Below are positions 1 to 12,359 of a stretch of 64,000 nt of DNA, in pieces (the stretch's first letter is position 1; each line of letters begins with the position of its first letter). The notes below the pieces were generated by a model. It ran no database searches, was not told the origin of the DNA, and saw nothing but the letters and a program-made list of their open reading frames with translations. Source of the DNA: Heterobasidion occidentale (Eukaryota > Basidiomycota > Agaricomycetes > Russulales > Bondarzewiaceae); assembly GCA_039111635.1 (NCBI GenBank), contig JBCAQO010000004.1, positions 1,240,001 through 1,304,000 on the forward strand. Direction: 5' to 3'. The translations under genes were made by a program, and so were the position numbers.

Positions 1-1071
1 CCCTATCTGAGACTCCGAGTCGTCGAACTCGGAAGACAACAGGACATTCTGCGAGGGCCGTTTACGGTTACAGTGCATAGGGCAAGATGCGATACATGAG
101 GGCTTACCGTCCAGAATTTTGTCTGATCAAACGGATTGTCTTCGGTGCTGATGAAGAAAGGCTCCACCGTCACCCCTGCTTGCACGAGATCCTGCATGAA
201 GGGATATGTATTACATCGCGACAGAGAATAAGACAGAGACGCACAACAAGAGTCGTTCGCGCAGTCAGAAGTAGTTTCTCGCTGGTCGCGTCATGGTGCG
301 GGTCATCATTGTCTGTGATGAGGAAAACGCGCTTCGACGCGGTCTTCGGCGCTCTGCGGTACGATCAGGACACTCCATAAATCAGCCAAGCAAGCCCACT
401 CACCCGTCTCGGAGAACCCAGTTGCAGCTCGTGAAGACGTCGCCCATGGGGATACATTTGCCATCCTGAGGTGGGCATGCCTCGCGCAGCACACTCATAT
501 CAGTGCGGGCCTCTACAGAATCAACCTTTGTCAGGAGGCCATGACATTCTCATATGATATTAACGGACCATCAACTAGTCGTGTTAAATCAAGAACGTTT
601 GGAGCATTGATGGTGGCAATCGGCAGGTGGACGAATGTCCCTCTTTTAAGGTCTGAAACCCGTCCAGAGGTGACACCCTTTGCCTAGAGGATATTCGTCA
701 TCTTAGTTGGAGGAGTAGAGGCCCCTATATCCAGAAATATTTCTCACAGTATTATACAGCATGATTCCAACAGAATCATTGGGCCCCACAATGACCTTCT
801 TCTTCATGATCTGCACGGCAGCGTCAAGGGCGGTGAGTAAGTGGCTTGTCTGGGCATCTTCGTATCTTGGGTCTTCTCTCGGGGCAGACATGGATTCTGA
901 GCAGTCGATGCAGAAGAGAATCACATCCCGCCTGCTTTCGAAGTACTACAGGGGCGGCGTATGAGGGCGGGCGCGCAATACACGCGTTTTGGACGAGTCG
1001 CTCACCGTAGTGTCTTGCAGCTCATCCTCCTCATCTTCGTCCATCTTGTTCCAGTCTTCGTATGGCGCCAT
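1..1071 (-). CDS. KU70: Ku70, DNA end-binding subunit (5' part, runs off the window)
   Basis: Ku70 pairs with Ku80 to form the ring that binds DNA double-strand ends in non-homologous end joining and also acts at telomeres. The start is the ATG at 1071 (MAPYEDWNKMDEDEEDE), an acidic N-terminus usual for fungal Ku70. An intron at about 1005-946 joins it to the vWA-like alpha/beta domain, which carries ILFCIDCSESM. Later exons read RGTFVHLPIATINAPNVLDL, then GDVFTSCNWVLRDG, then VFLITDNDDPHHDA, then AGVTVEPFFISTEDNPFD. All these are conserved Ku70 N-terminal blocks in the right order. At least five short introns interrupt the visible part. The beta-barrel, the C-terminal arm and any SAP domain lie beyond base 1. 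The family call is firm; individual splice sites are less so. Confidence 0.92.
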
Positions 1072-1257
1072 ATCTCGACTTGCTTTTTGAAGTTTTCAAG
1101 CTTTCTAACGTGGTGAATGAGGTGGCACACGGAGAGTAGTAGTTCAAGCTTGACAAGGCGATTGACCGCAAGACCGGAAATCGGCGGAAAGATCCACGCC
1201 ACAGACGCGTCGGCGGGGTTTTATCGGAGGTCTAATCCACTGTGGCAGATCTCTCGT

Positions 1258-2068
1258 TCATCTCCTTCCTGTCCTCATATCTGGTTTGGCACCAGTTCTG
1301 GTTGTGGTTGCAATAGAAAACCCGCCAAAGAGATATGATAAACTATTCTCACAGCGCAGTGGGACGCAAGGCATAGACTTGTACGTCCATCTCTTGTGCT
1401 GTAGTATGTGTCTTGAGGCACGTCAACGTGCACTGGCAGTCTGACTTCAGAGAGCAGGTGGACTAGAGTGTATTTGACCTGGCCATAACTCATACATCTT
1501 GGGGAAAAATACAGACAGTGTCTTACGCTCCTGGTTCTGTCTGATTCCCGATCTATCGCGGGATCAAAAGACGTATTTTCGTGGACGGATGTCGAACGAA
1601 TTCCTTTGGCGTCTGCTCACTGTTCGATCCGTCCGACGATCGCAATGTCCCCTTCCAACACACTCTGAATGTCGAATTTGACTCTGCTGTGGGGTGCCTG
1701 AATTCTGGAAAGATGATCTCGCACGCTGCTGCCGTCCTTGGTTACCGATATCGTACATTTTGCTTCACCGAAAGGTTCGATTTCAAGGCGACCCTGAGTT
1801 GCTATTGCAACTCTTTTGGCGGTTCACCAATATGACTCAGGAACGGCACAGATGCGATCCGAACGACCGACGGAATGCGCGCGTGCGACGGCGACGCTGT
1901 GCGTTTTTCCCGTCTCCAGATTCATGGTCTTCTGCATGCCAACCACCTCAATCTCCATCTCTCAACACGGATCCGCTTTCTGCGGCCCCCAAACGCGCTG
2001 CCTCCTCGTGTCCACCCTCTGGCATGGCTCCATTGTATAAGTGAACCATGAGGGGGTCAGTGCCTTTT
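1258..2068 (-). CDS. Possible unrecognised multi-exon gene
   Basis: I do not recognise this protein and it may be degraded. On the minus strand, open segments can be linked by plausible GT-AG introns. One reads LMVHLYNGAMPEGGHEEAAR. The next contains METGKTHSVAVARAHS. A longer one, about 66 codons near 1630-1825, runs from AKRVAIATQG to EGDIAIVGRIEQ. It continues across a good GTGAGC intron into QERKTLSVFFPKMYELW. The junction near 1830 does not splice cleanly, and the 5' end is unresolved. No domain, signal peptide or membrane segment is evident. It lies between the 5' end of Ku70 and the 3' end of the phosphate transporter, on the same strand as both. It could be a real short gene, a pseudogene or chance open frames. 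Confidence 0.28.
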
Positions 2069-2714
2069 TACGAGCCGATGCATGAAGTCGACCAGATCCC
2101 GCCGCCTTTCGCTCGCTGCACAGAAATCATGGAGCGCAGAGAGAGTACGAGACAAGAATGCGCCGTTCAGATGAAGAATGTCGTATTGCGGCCTCGCCAA
2201 CGACGTTCAATGTACCAGCTCCTCGGGATACGCCGGGCCAAGCAGGCTCTGCTAATGCTGGTCCTTTGGTTTACAGAGATATACGGGCCTCACGAATAAT
2301 ACGTTCATCGATAGCATTACTCTACAAATGATGAGCACCGACAGAGGGAATGGCCGCCCAGTGTTGATTGGCCTGGACGTGCATATGCCGATATCGTTGA
2401 AGGGATTCCAAATGCTCAAATGCCAACTTCGAACACTGATCAGGTAGAGCGTTCTTCCGCCCAGCGAAAGGATTCATTCCCAACATGAGAAAACCGAGCG
2501 GACAAGACATCAGTGATTATCGTAAGCAAACTAGCTACCACAGCTCTTGCGACTTGAAAAGCCCCTCTTGATGCTCTACTATACATGTATATTGACGGAT
2601 GTAAATAGATTCTGAGCAAGTAAATTGTAGGGTAAACACTACCACTAGCACTACAGATCAGAGGTCGGCACATTCGGGATTGTGTGGAGGTCATACACAT
2701 CGACGGCTGTCTCA
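2069..2714. other. Intergenic stretch, nothing firm
   Basis: This lies downstream of the phosphate transporter stop. Short open frames on both strands show no splice-consistent extension, and I see no repeat or RNA gene. Confidence 0.4.
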
Positions 2715-5700
2715 TTATAGCCTGCAACATACGATCAGCATAGTATGTAACCTGGAAAAGGAATACACGCACCCGATGAGCTTCATCAGCGCGAATCCCA
2801 GCGTCGCCACAACCTGAATACAACGTCAGACTACATTCCTTCCAGGAACGATCCACACTCACCAGAGTGGCAATGACGCTGGCCGGCACACCGTTCTTTA
2901 AGAAATCGATATTCGACAGGTACAACTGGCCCATATCGTCTTCCTGTGTGGCTCTACGTAGACCTGTCAAAACCGATGCAACTTGAGAGGAGGGTGAATG
3001 AGGCTACTTACGCGGTTTGATTGGGGAATCCTGACACGGGCATGCCCATACCCGCGGAGCAGATCAACCCAGTGACGAATATGAGCAAGTTCGCCTGATT
3101 GCCTGGAAGGTTGCTCCCGACCTCCTTTGCGATTGGTACGAGGAGGACACTCGCAATCGTGTGACTGATAAACGTCGAGATCACCTATGGTGAATATCAG
3201 TACGGCAGGTCAGCAGAATTTTGTAGAGAAAGTACACACCAGAACAACAGCGGAGAGGACGAGAACTACGGTGTACAGCGAAAGCCCTTCCACAAGATCT
3301 CGAATGACGACGTCCATCTTTTCCAACAGGCCGCTTGAAGTTACGCCTTTTCCGAGCGCAATGCCTCCCATCGCCAAGAAAACGACGGTCCAAAGGAACT
3401 GTTCAAAATCATCCTACACGCGACTCGCTTATAAGCACATAGATTAGAGAAGAACGTTCATATTCCCACCTTCTTCAGGACGCCGGTTCCGAAGAATGCC
3501 ACGATAGGGATGATTGCAATGATACCCATATCGCCAACATATTCCTCGATGCCCTTTTCGACGCACCAGAGACCGATAGTCACCAAACAAACCAGCGTGA
3601 CCCACCACTGCTTCGCGGTGAACCCTTCTCTTGTCGGCCGAATGCTCTTGATCTCCAAATACCCTTCGCCGCTCGGCAGACGCGAAGGCCGGTAGGACAC
3701 CAGCAGCAGCAGCCATATCAAGATGATCGAGACGAAAGACACCGGAAGTGCGACAGCAAACCAGTGTGCCCAGTCCAGTGGCGGATCCATTGCCTGCAGC
3801 GTGATCAAGTTCTGGGGAGAAGATATAGGGGAGGACTGGCCCCCAATGTTCGCTGCCAACGCGATCGCGATCTGAAATAAGTCGTAAGCAAATGTTGCGG
3901 CCAAGAGAGGTGCAAACTGACGATGAGACAGGGGCCAAACGTCGATCGAGGAGGGAGGGTTCGAAGGATTGGCTAATGAAAGAAAGTGTTTGAATCAGCA
4001 TGCCCTTGGGTCGATTCATGGGTGTAGCATACCCGCACAAGCGTGAAGCAGAGAGTGGGCGCGGCGACATTGCTTATGACTTGCATCAGAACACATCGCT
4101 CCAGGCAGGCATCACATACACGCACCTTATCCACATACTGGCAAAACATGCTACGCCCATAACCGCCAAGAGCACGACACTCGGACGTGTCCCAGCGAGG
4201 CTCAGCACGCGGGTAATGAGCACCCGATCGATGCTTGTCTTAGAGAGCGCTGCGGCGATAGTGAACCCACCAATGAGGAGCATGATGGTCGGGGAAAACA
4301 TGACTGAAAAAATCCACCTAAGCCAAGTAAGGGATAAGATGCCGAGTCACATTCACAGTAAAATTAGCCTACTTTGTCGCGTCAGGGGTGCTAAGTCTGC
4401 TATCTCCGTCAGGGGACCGCACGACTTGCAGGCATACGAGCAAAAGCGGTATCATCATCGATGTCACAAACAAAGGGATGGCCTACACGGAGATTTCATT
4501 TAGAGTCTCGACGGATATGGAAGATGTATGAACATACCTCTGTCGCCCACAAAATGGTCGCGAATACCAAAATAGCGAGACATCGATTGGCCTCTGTGCC
4601 CTCGACAGCTTGCACGTTCAGAAGAACCGTGAAAACAATGGCGGCTAATAGTACCCATGCATGCCTTCTCCCCACGCGCAGTCTTCCGACCGGTGTCCGC
4701 ACTTCAAGCGCTTTCTCCTCTGAAGAAGTTCCTAGGGACACGCCTAGCGGAGTCCCTCCGTCACCTCGACGTTCTCTCCCGATCATTGTGCGCCAGACAG
4801 TGTCCCGTTCCCATGCTATGTGTTCACGTAGATGCATTTTGAGGTACCGTTGTGCAGCGGCCACGTCACCATGGGTGACGCACTTCGCGTACAGATGGAG
4901 AAGAGCAGTTTGAGCTTCAGAGAGACGAGAGCGAGAGGTGCCGTCAAAGGGGGCCGTTGGCTCAAGAACCTCGTGGAGGTAATGTGCTTGTAGCTAAACG
5001 TGGAAAATATGAGATACAGTCGCAGGTGCGAGTAGTCACCGTCATGTCAAACTCACCGAGTTCTCAGTCACCTTGTCATACCTGAATGACATTCACTGAT
5101 GATTCGCCTGTGATATTACGATGATACATACTTTTTAAGGATCTTGCGGAACCCTGAGTAGTTAAGCTCGACATATGACCGAAGCGAGGCGACCTGATTA
5201 TAGAGGTTGGTGATACGTCGCTTGAATAGCAATTGTGTATCCATTGCATAGTTTGACTTGGCTGTCCATATCGTGTCGCTCCCCTGCAATGTTTGTGATG
5301 TCTCGTGTGGGGACGCTAGCGATGCTATACTGTTGCGCAGTTTATTCGCGAACGTACGGGCGGCGCTCGGGGATTTACTGCGACTTTTGCTGCTATTCAA
5401 TCCTGGACCTCTCGCATTGTCCTGCGACTCGTTGACAGTCGAGGGGATGTGTATCTGGAGTTGACGCAGAGAAGTCAAGCTTGCTTCTAGGTCCGCGTTA
5501 TCCTCTGTTGAGGAAATGCTGACACGGCGGGCAGCGGGCGAGACCTCTGCCATTTGATTGCCTGACAATTAGATGTATACACTCATTTATGGCTATTTCT
5601 GCGATTCATCTTAGGACACACCTGTATTATTGAGATTGAGCGGCTTCGAAGCAGCATTCGACGGCTTTCGTCTCCGCCTGGACGTGCTCGTATTTCCTCG

Positions 5701-6243
5701 TCGATCCCGGCTCCGTTCTGTGCTCTGCCATTCTTCGTCGTCGTCATCGTCTTCGTCGTCATCATCCCAATCTCCCTCGCCCTCTGTATACAGCCTTCCA
5801 GCCACGAGCCCCATCTCATCCTGCTCCTTCACTAGATCTTCCAACTCTGTAAGCTCTTCCAGGAGCTCCTTTTCTTGATGCGAGTAGAAGGACGAGACCT
5901 TGCGCAGCTCCGCATCCAGCAGTGGATGGAAGAGTGCATCCGTATCCGGCGCTAGCGCCGACCGTCCCACGAGAGATGTATGCTCTGTCGCAGCTTCGAG
6001 GTCATGAGAATGTATACGTGCGTCATGCTGTTGCTTCTCGAGTTGGTATATGTATTTCTTGAGAGCATCGTAACTACAAAAGTGATTGAGCAACTAATTC
6101 TTTTCTTGAGGAACTGCAGAAGCATACGCGATATATTCGTCCCACCATTCGACGACAGCGTTGAATTTCAGCGAGGAACTGACACTCGGGTATCAATGAC
6201 AACACACAGTCACACGAGTATGCACGGCGCACCTGAACTTCAT
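2715..6243 (-). CDS. SPX-domain low-affinity phosphate transporter (Pho87/Pho90/Pho91 type)
   Basis: This is an SLC13-like (DASS) Na/anion-type carrier with an N-terminal SPX domain, which senses inositol pyrophosphates and controls Pi uptake or vacuolar Pi export. The start ATG is at 6243: MKF, a split Ser codon, then SSLKFNAVVEWWDEYIAY. A 54-nt intron follows the eleventh base. SPX helices continue in DALKKYIYQLEKQ and YNQVASLRSYVELNYSGFRK, ending in KKY. Between them is a very acidic run of Asp/Glu at about 5740-5770. The carrier half has many membrane segments, for example SPTIMLLIGGFTIAAAL, and the signature IALAANIGGQSSPISSPQNL. The C-terminus reads SVIATL|VVATLGFALMKLIG before a stop at 2715. 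About ten introns are present. The fold assignment is firm; which yeast paralogue it matches (plasma membrane Pho87/90 or vacuolar Pho91) cannot be told by eye. Confidence 0.9.
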
Positions 6244-6883
6244 AGCAAATCTGGCGATGTCAAGTCTGCGGTCACTTACACCGCTGTTGATGACTCGAAG
6301 TGGTATGTACTCGACAGTGGGTGCAGTATCGGTCGTTTCAACTTGGCCGTCTCGCGCGGTGAAGAACGTTGGGAAGATTAAGGAAAGTATTCTGGCAAGC
6401 TGGGAGGACCCAAGGACCCAAAGCTGGTCTCAGCAAAGTCGGCGAAGACGAGAAGCAAAACGAGAAGCCTTCTACAGATGCTGCACGTGACTCTATGTTA
6501 CCTGCACGTGGCATAGACGCGTCAGTCATCGCTCTGCGTCGCATCTCCGAATTTCGTACAACACTTAGTTTCAGATAAACACAATTATTCCAGCACGCGC
6601 AAGATCTTTGTCACATTTTTTATCCAATATCGTCGTCTCTCCCTGGCTATAGAAAATAAAAATCCTCGAAGAACGCCGGCTCGGACGCAGTTGCACCAGC
6701 ATTGGTACGGAAGCTAAAAGGCCCTGAAGTCGAGGCGTAGAAGACCTGAAGTAATATAGTAATGAGCCGAGGACGTGATCTGTATAAGCTATTTATAGTT
6801 CCTTCCTGGTTATATCCATGAAGTGTATAGCAGACGATATGGCAGCTAAAAATTCGTGTAGTTTCTCACTTATTGCTCCCATT

Positions 6884-8633
6884 CTATTCCAACATATCAT
6901 AACTGGGGATCTCGGGGACTGGAATAGCGAGCAGCTGAGGATGCTTGGTGTGTGGAAGCTTGCCGATGTAATGCCCCCCCCCCCCCCCCCCGAAGCGCAC
7001 TCACATATAGTCCATAAACGGAAGGTGTGGTATTGAGCCTGCGAGCCATATAGTAGTCACGGACCGGTAGCTGTCGAGCAATAAGGAGGGTGAGATTCCT
7101 CCTCGTTCTGGCATTGCATAAATGCATGGATGTGTACTAGATGTGTGCACTCAACAAAAAATCTACTTGCCTGTGTCGAACCATCCAGAGATAGGAAGAT
7201 TCCCTCCACTCCAATAGGCAAATCAAAAGAGCCGTCTGTGGAATTAGAACAGCGTAATGGGCCTTCACTCCGGAACTTGATGATATCGCAATACAGCCAA
7301 AGCCATGTTGGCGCACCTGTGGTATATCCGTCAACAATCTGTTTCGCTAACCACATCCTTTGAGGACTCAGGAGCCTGTCTTGATCTTGAGAGAGTTTAG
7401 AGGAATCACTGTCTGTAGCTCAACAAGCTCAACTGATCTGTAAAATCCTACCTTTCAAAGTCGTTCATGCCAACACTGACTTGGATATTAAAATGAGCGC
7501 CTGTAGACACAACAGGTGGATCATTGCGTGGCTACACACGTTAAAAATCATCAGGAGGGAGTGACGGTGGAGACTGTGAGTTAGCGGGTTAATGCTCTCG
7601 TGTTATCGAGAGCTCGAGAATTGCCGATTTACCAACTAGTCGTACGACAGAAAGACGCTGAGCAGGCCATATTGGAGTATATTGACTGTCCAGCCCGAGA
7701 CAGACTCCGCGACAAAAAAAAATCACATGAACGGAGTTTCCTGAAATGTTTCGATACTAAATCGCTTACTTATGTTGTCCGCGGTAAAAAGATACATATG
7801 CAACATGCTCCGTGACATGGGCGTATTACGTTACGGAAGCAATATCCATACTGGGGGACTGAACCTGCGAGATATATCTATGGCCCTGTCAATGTATGAG
7901 AGATTTCTGTAAATCTTCCGCTCAAAGACGCACCCTCATTTCTGAGCCCAACATCAGCACCGACCGTCTGTAGGGTATGTCGCTTCCGACAAGTCTCCTG
8001 ATACCCCTGCCCCAGGCAACGTGATGATATTCCAAAGTGGCCAAGAATTTTGCGCACGCGTGTTAATCGAGCCACAGGAGTGCTTGTGGGTTGTCAGGAA
8101 CGGTGAGAGCAGCTCCAGGTCCTTAACGTACAACAGGCACGCAAAGATTCCCTAGGTACCGACAGCACACCACCTCCCACCATACGCAAAAGTGGACCCC
8201 AGCACGCAGCGGCCCCGAATCTGCCAGGAAATCTTCTGAGCGCCATCAGGAATAAATGAACAGATTCAACCTGCAAAGGCCATCAGCTTGAGTGACAAAC
8301 AGAGCTCACGTATGCTATAAGTTTGATCAGTCAGTCAGTCTAGGTGTCCCTGTTCTCACCTCGAAATAGGGCTTTCAGCGAGTTTCAGCTGAATCGTTGC
8401 TTGGAACATCTTGGTGGCGAAACGCAAATGGCCGCCCAGGGCGTTGCGTTTGAACACACCCGCCGGGCCGTCCGGAACGCTCGGAACTAGGATTGAACCC
8501 AAAAATAGCAAGTCCTTTCCTTTGGCGCAGGCAACATTGCCACTCTCGAGATCTCACCGTCATCTGCTTGCTTGGTTTCTAAAGGTCTGAGATCTAACAC
8601 AGTCCCTGGAAAGAACAGATGACAGTCTCTCGG
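6884..8633 (-). CDS. Unrecognised multi-exon gene
   Basis: Splicing by hand gives a chain of protein-like exons that keep frame, but I do not recognise the family. The upstream part reads RPLETKQADDG|KDLLFLGS, then VPDGPAGVFKRNALGGHLRF, then FQATIQLKLAESPIS|SIRE, then LMAFAG|EDFLADSGPLRAGVHF. A middle part around 7880-8080 is less certain. The downstream part reads NDPPVVSTGAHFNIQVSVGM, SKLSQDQDRLLSPQRMWLAK, DGSFDLPIGVEGIFLSLDG and RDYYMARRLNTTPSVYGLY. It ends KHPQLLAIPVPEIPSYDMLE with the stop at 6884-6886. The last intron contains an 18-base G run (C18 on +). No signal peptide or membrane helix stands out. The N-terminus is not located. I am fairly sure there is a gene here, but unsure of its exact exons. 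Confidence 0.45.
6974..6991. repeat. C18 homopolymer
   Basis: Eighteen consecutive C on the + strand. It falls inside the last predicted intron of the minus-strand gene at 6884-8633, where it is a G18 run between the GTGAGT donor and the acceptor near 6956. Confidence 0.95.
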
Positions 8634-10203
8634 ACTGGTGACCGAGCTTGGCAGCACTACGAGCTGTAACACGACACGGGGCCGACAGTTCTACCCCGGG
8701 GTATGTATATCGCACCGAATGATGATGCGAATGGTATCCGAAGGACTCCATGCGTTTTGAAAAGCTTAACCGCCCTTCTGCAATGTAACCTTAGGAGGAC
8801 AGTGTGGGACTGGGAGCTAACTGCGATCATTGCGAAGTCCGTTTTGGTAAGTGCGCGCCCAACGCAAGGGACCAGTAGCGTCATCTGGTCGAGAAACATC
8901 GTCTTTCGAGCGCGCGGGTCTCGGGGAAGGTTGTTGATTGCTGTGGCAAACCGTGGAGGGCCCTGTCAGGTCATGACAGCTGGCGCAGTGAGGCACAGCG
9001 GCTTCTCGACCTCGAGGGCCCTGCTTGGGCGTTCGCGCTCAGGCTCCTCAGCTCTTGCGCTCTCTCGGTCCCGCCCTCGGCCCCGTGTCGCGCTTTTTTC
9101 TTATCACCTCGGTGCCCTCGGTTTGTCGACAACAATGATGCCAAGTAGCCTTGCAACATGTTTTATGTCTCACGTACATCCATTTTCTCTGTAGACCCTT
9201 ATGGACACACCTCTAGGCCGCACAGAATCCCATCGTTACGCACTGTCGGTCACGGTCTCCCTCGCAGCGTTCTCCACATACTTAACACGTGAACGGAGTT
9301 CCCATAATTCTCACCCGGGCTCCGCAAGGTGTGATATTTTGTTCATAGTTGCCAAACGCGGGCGGCCCCACCAGCGGCACCCACTACACGGCCACACGCA
9401 CACTGGGGATAGCACACATCCTCATACACCAGCCCTTCGTGTGAGAGCTGTCTGCATAAATCGGGAACCGAGAAACCTTGTTCCGTCCTCGAGACTACCA
9501 CGAGTTGACAGAGTTGGCATCGATCACGAAGTCGAAGCACCGCAGTTATCTTTATACGCACTCGGGCCTGTCTGACCCTATTGGCACGCCGTAATGTTAT
9601 TGGTGTCAGCCTCTGTCAGCGAGAAGTCTCACAAGCGGGCAGGCGAGTCGAGGCATCGTACCAGTGCGACGACGCGCAATCGTAGTAAGCAAGCACTACC
9701 TACAAGCTTTGGTACCACTCTCAGTCGTCCATGGGCGTCCGGGGGAAGGCTAAAATATTGCAACGGCCGCCGAGGATACGATATCGCTCTTTTCGGCGGT
9801 CGATGAACCTAATCGAACTTCCCACAAGCTACAGCCTTGCCAGAAAGCGTCCGCGAGTGCATTGCCACAAGATAAAGCACTGGAAGGACCACTGAAGGAC
9901 CCTACAAAAACATCCGTGAGTGCAGTATTCCGTGAGTCATAAATAGTGAGTATCACAGCCGCTGATATCCGGCTAGGGGGTATTAGATACTAAGCATGCG
10001 AAAGCTTCGAGATGTACATATATTACAGGTACAAGACAGAGGCATGGCTAGGTTGCGTGGTGACAACAGACACTACGATTGTGACAGTATTTCGACCATA
10101 AACGAAAATAGAGTAGGAGAGCAGAGCGCAATCGTCCAGGACCATAGATAAAGAGATTAAGCCGCAACGTAAGAAACTGAGGATAGATCTGGATAGATAC
10201 GAG
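8634..10203. other. Gene-poor stretch
   Basis: Open frames of 60-160 codons occur on both strands, the longest at 8703-9194 (+). They are rich in Ser and Arg, lack domain-like character and do not join through credible introns. I see no RNA gene, long repeat or transposon ends. The left edge may hold the undetected first exons of the preceding minus-strand gene, and the right edge the 3' UTR of the APSES gene. Confidence 0.4.
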
Positions 10204-12359
10204 TCACCACGGGCGAATAGGACGAGAGGCGTCGGTCGAGCTCATCCGATTCGATTCTGCGGCACTAATGTATTGCCGTCGCAGCTCAGCCTCCCTGGAT
10301 CGGAAGACGGCCTGCGTCTGCTCAGGGTGGCTTGGTTTTAGAGAACGGTCATTGCCGCTGCTGTTGCCACCAATCGACCGCTCAGAAGGCCAGTGCCCGG
10401 AAAACGAGGAAGCTGAAGGCAAGCCTTTCCCATTTTCTGGGGGCGGCAAGAAGACGGAGGAAGAGGCTGAGTCCGCGAAAGCGTCGATGGAACGCGGCGT
10501 TGCAGGGGAAATGGGAGACGGATCGATCGGGGAAATCCCGTCGTTTGTCGTTGATGGGGAGGAGACCACGCTTGCGCTTGCAGAGGTGCGCGGTGGATGG
10601 TGTGATGACGAACCGAGGTTGCTTGACGTGTCTCTAGGCGAGTGCCTGTGCTCTCGGTAGGCTGCCTCGGTGCGGACGGAGATTGGCGACCACGACGTTC
10701 TACAAGCGAGGCGAGGTCGAACCGATCGTTAGCCTTGGCGGACGAGTCCAGTGAAAGCCTCGTACGTTGTACACTTCGGTACGGAGAGAGACCGCCGGCG
10801 CTCCCACATTTGTTCCATCGTAGGCGGACGCATGTCGTGCCGGGGTTCATCGGCAACTTGGAGGCGGCGGAGAACAGTGCGAGAGTCGCGCATCGATGAC
10901 CCTGAAATGTCTGCTAGCGAGGAAATGGGAGGAAGCGCTACTGAGGCTTGGCGGGCGCGAGTCCGTTCACTCGGGTGTTGGATAGGCGGCAGGACAATCT
11001 TTTCGGCACTCTGGAGCTGGAAGGCTCCAGGGAATGAAGCTGACATGTTCATCGGGCCTTCGGGCGAGGGTTTATGCAGGCTATATGATGTTAGGGATAC
11101 GGACGGTGACGAGCTTGCGTAAGGCGAAAATCTCGACTGCGGGCTACGTTTTTGACTGAAAGAGTTTCGGTGTGCGCCGCCATCCGTAGAGAAAGAGACC
11201 AAAGGCGCAGAGCCGGATACATGAGGCGTCTGTGGACTCGTCCTGTGCCGTACGGGCTGACCTGCCTGTGAATAAACTAGCGATGGGGCAGGCGGCGGCG
11301 GTTGATGCACGAAAGCAGACATGGCTTGGCCTGTCACATTATGAGGCCCTGCTGTTGAGATTATAGTCCACCCTTCCTGAGGGCTGCCAGAAACCCCTGC
11401 GGATAGGCCACCGCGTTGTATTTGCGTGTTACGCCTAGATCGACGCCGTCCTGTCCCAGAAGGTACGACTTGCCCGAAACCGGGTTGGTCTGGAGACAAG
11501 CATGTACTGGGGAACGTGGGTCTACGACGTCCAGAAACGAGTGTGTGAGGATAAAAACGTGGAGCGAGGAGGAAAAGACCTTACCCAAACAATGGAATGA
11601 GCTCGTGACGGATCGGCCATGCCACGCTGAACAAACGAGTTGATAAATTTGACGTACACATGGAAAGGCGAGAGAAACACTTACCGACGAGACAAACGTA
11701 GGGCGACCTTGAGGCAGAACATTTAGTCTGATGCTCTAGAAATGTGCTCGGTAAAGTGGCTTACCTCGTATGGCATCCATGTGCCCTGTATCTTGAGGTA
11801 TCCGCCTCGCACCCTACGGATAACAGAAGCCAAGTCGGGCTGGGATTCTATCATTTTGACAATGTCCGCTACATGCAGGAGCGGGGCGGCTTAATATAAC
11901 GATAGAAGTGTGAAAAGAAGCGATTCATCGTACCTTTGGAGTTGCCCAAGGCTGTTGAAAGCGGTTAGTTTGACATTTCGCAAGGGAGCACAAGACAGTC
12001 GCCTCACCTTTCCAGATGCCGGTCCAGAGGATATAGCCGTCGTCGGCGTCCATCATGATCCACTGACCATTTAATGGGTATTCATAAACAGGTCTGGTAA
12101 GGTCGTCGAGGATCTCAGAACATTTGTAACATTTATGAGGGAGGTCCTAGTCGAAGAGCTCACATATACCCTCGGGAATCGTTGCTTGTGATATACCGGC
12201 TTTTGGTGACATGGTGATTGGGGCTTGCATAAGGCCGGAAGCGTGGTCCGGCCGTCGCAGATTCCTGCGGAGGAGAAGAGAAAGCATCCTATGACGGTGA
12301 GGGGCGGACCGAGTCGAAGGAGAGCAGCATCGGCATACCTGCAGTAGTCCAGAGGCCAT
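10204..12359 (-). CDS. APSES/KilA-N domain transcription factor (Xbp1-like)
   Basis: This is a predicted nuclear DNA-binding protein of the fungal APSES/KilA-N superfamily, whose members control the cell cycle, stress or development. The ATG at 12359 gives MASGLLQ, then an intron, then SPNHHVTKSRYITSND. A further intron leads to YIPVYEYPLNGQWIMMD. The core of the domain is DGYILWTGIWKALGNSKADI, then SVIRRVRGGYLKIQGTWMPY, then RRVAWPIRHELIPLFGP. The phrase LKIQGTW and the following Arg/Trp helix are diagnostic. The domain spans about residues 25-150 over five or six small exons. After it comes a long disordered Ser/Pro/Arg region (10.2-11.5 kb), including GRRRSRRN as a possible nuclear signal. 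An intron near 10770-10690 is needed to link the last two frames. The target genes are unknown. The class is firm; Xbp1-like is an inference from motif resemblance. Confidence 0.82.

Noticed and set aside
1694..2044. 116-codon plus-strand frame
   Set aside because: Arg/Pro/Ser-rich with no domain; the minus strand reads better here.
5740..5770. Trinucleotide-like repeat
   Set aside because: It encodes the Asp/Glu run of the SPX transporter on the minus strand, not an independent repeat.
8480..8500. tRNA B-box-like GGTTCAATCC on minus
   Set aside because: No paired T-stem or cloverleaf around it; it lies in a coding-like exon.
8703..9194. 163-codon plus-strand frame
   Set aside because: Ser/Arg-rich, contradicted by an equally open minus frame, no domain and no splice partners.
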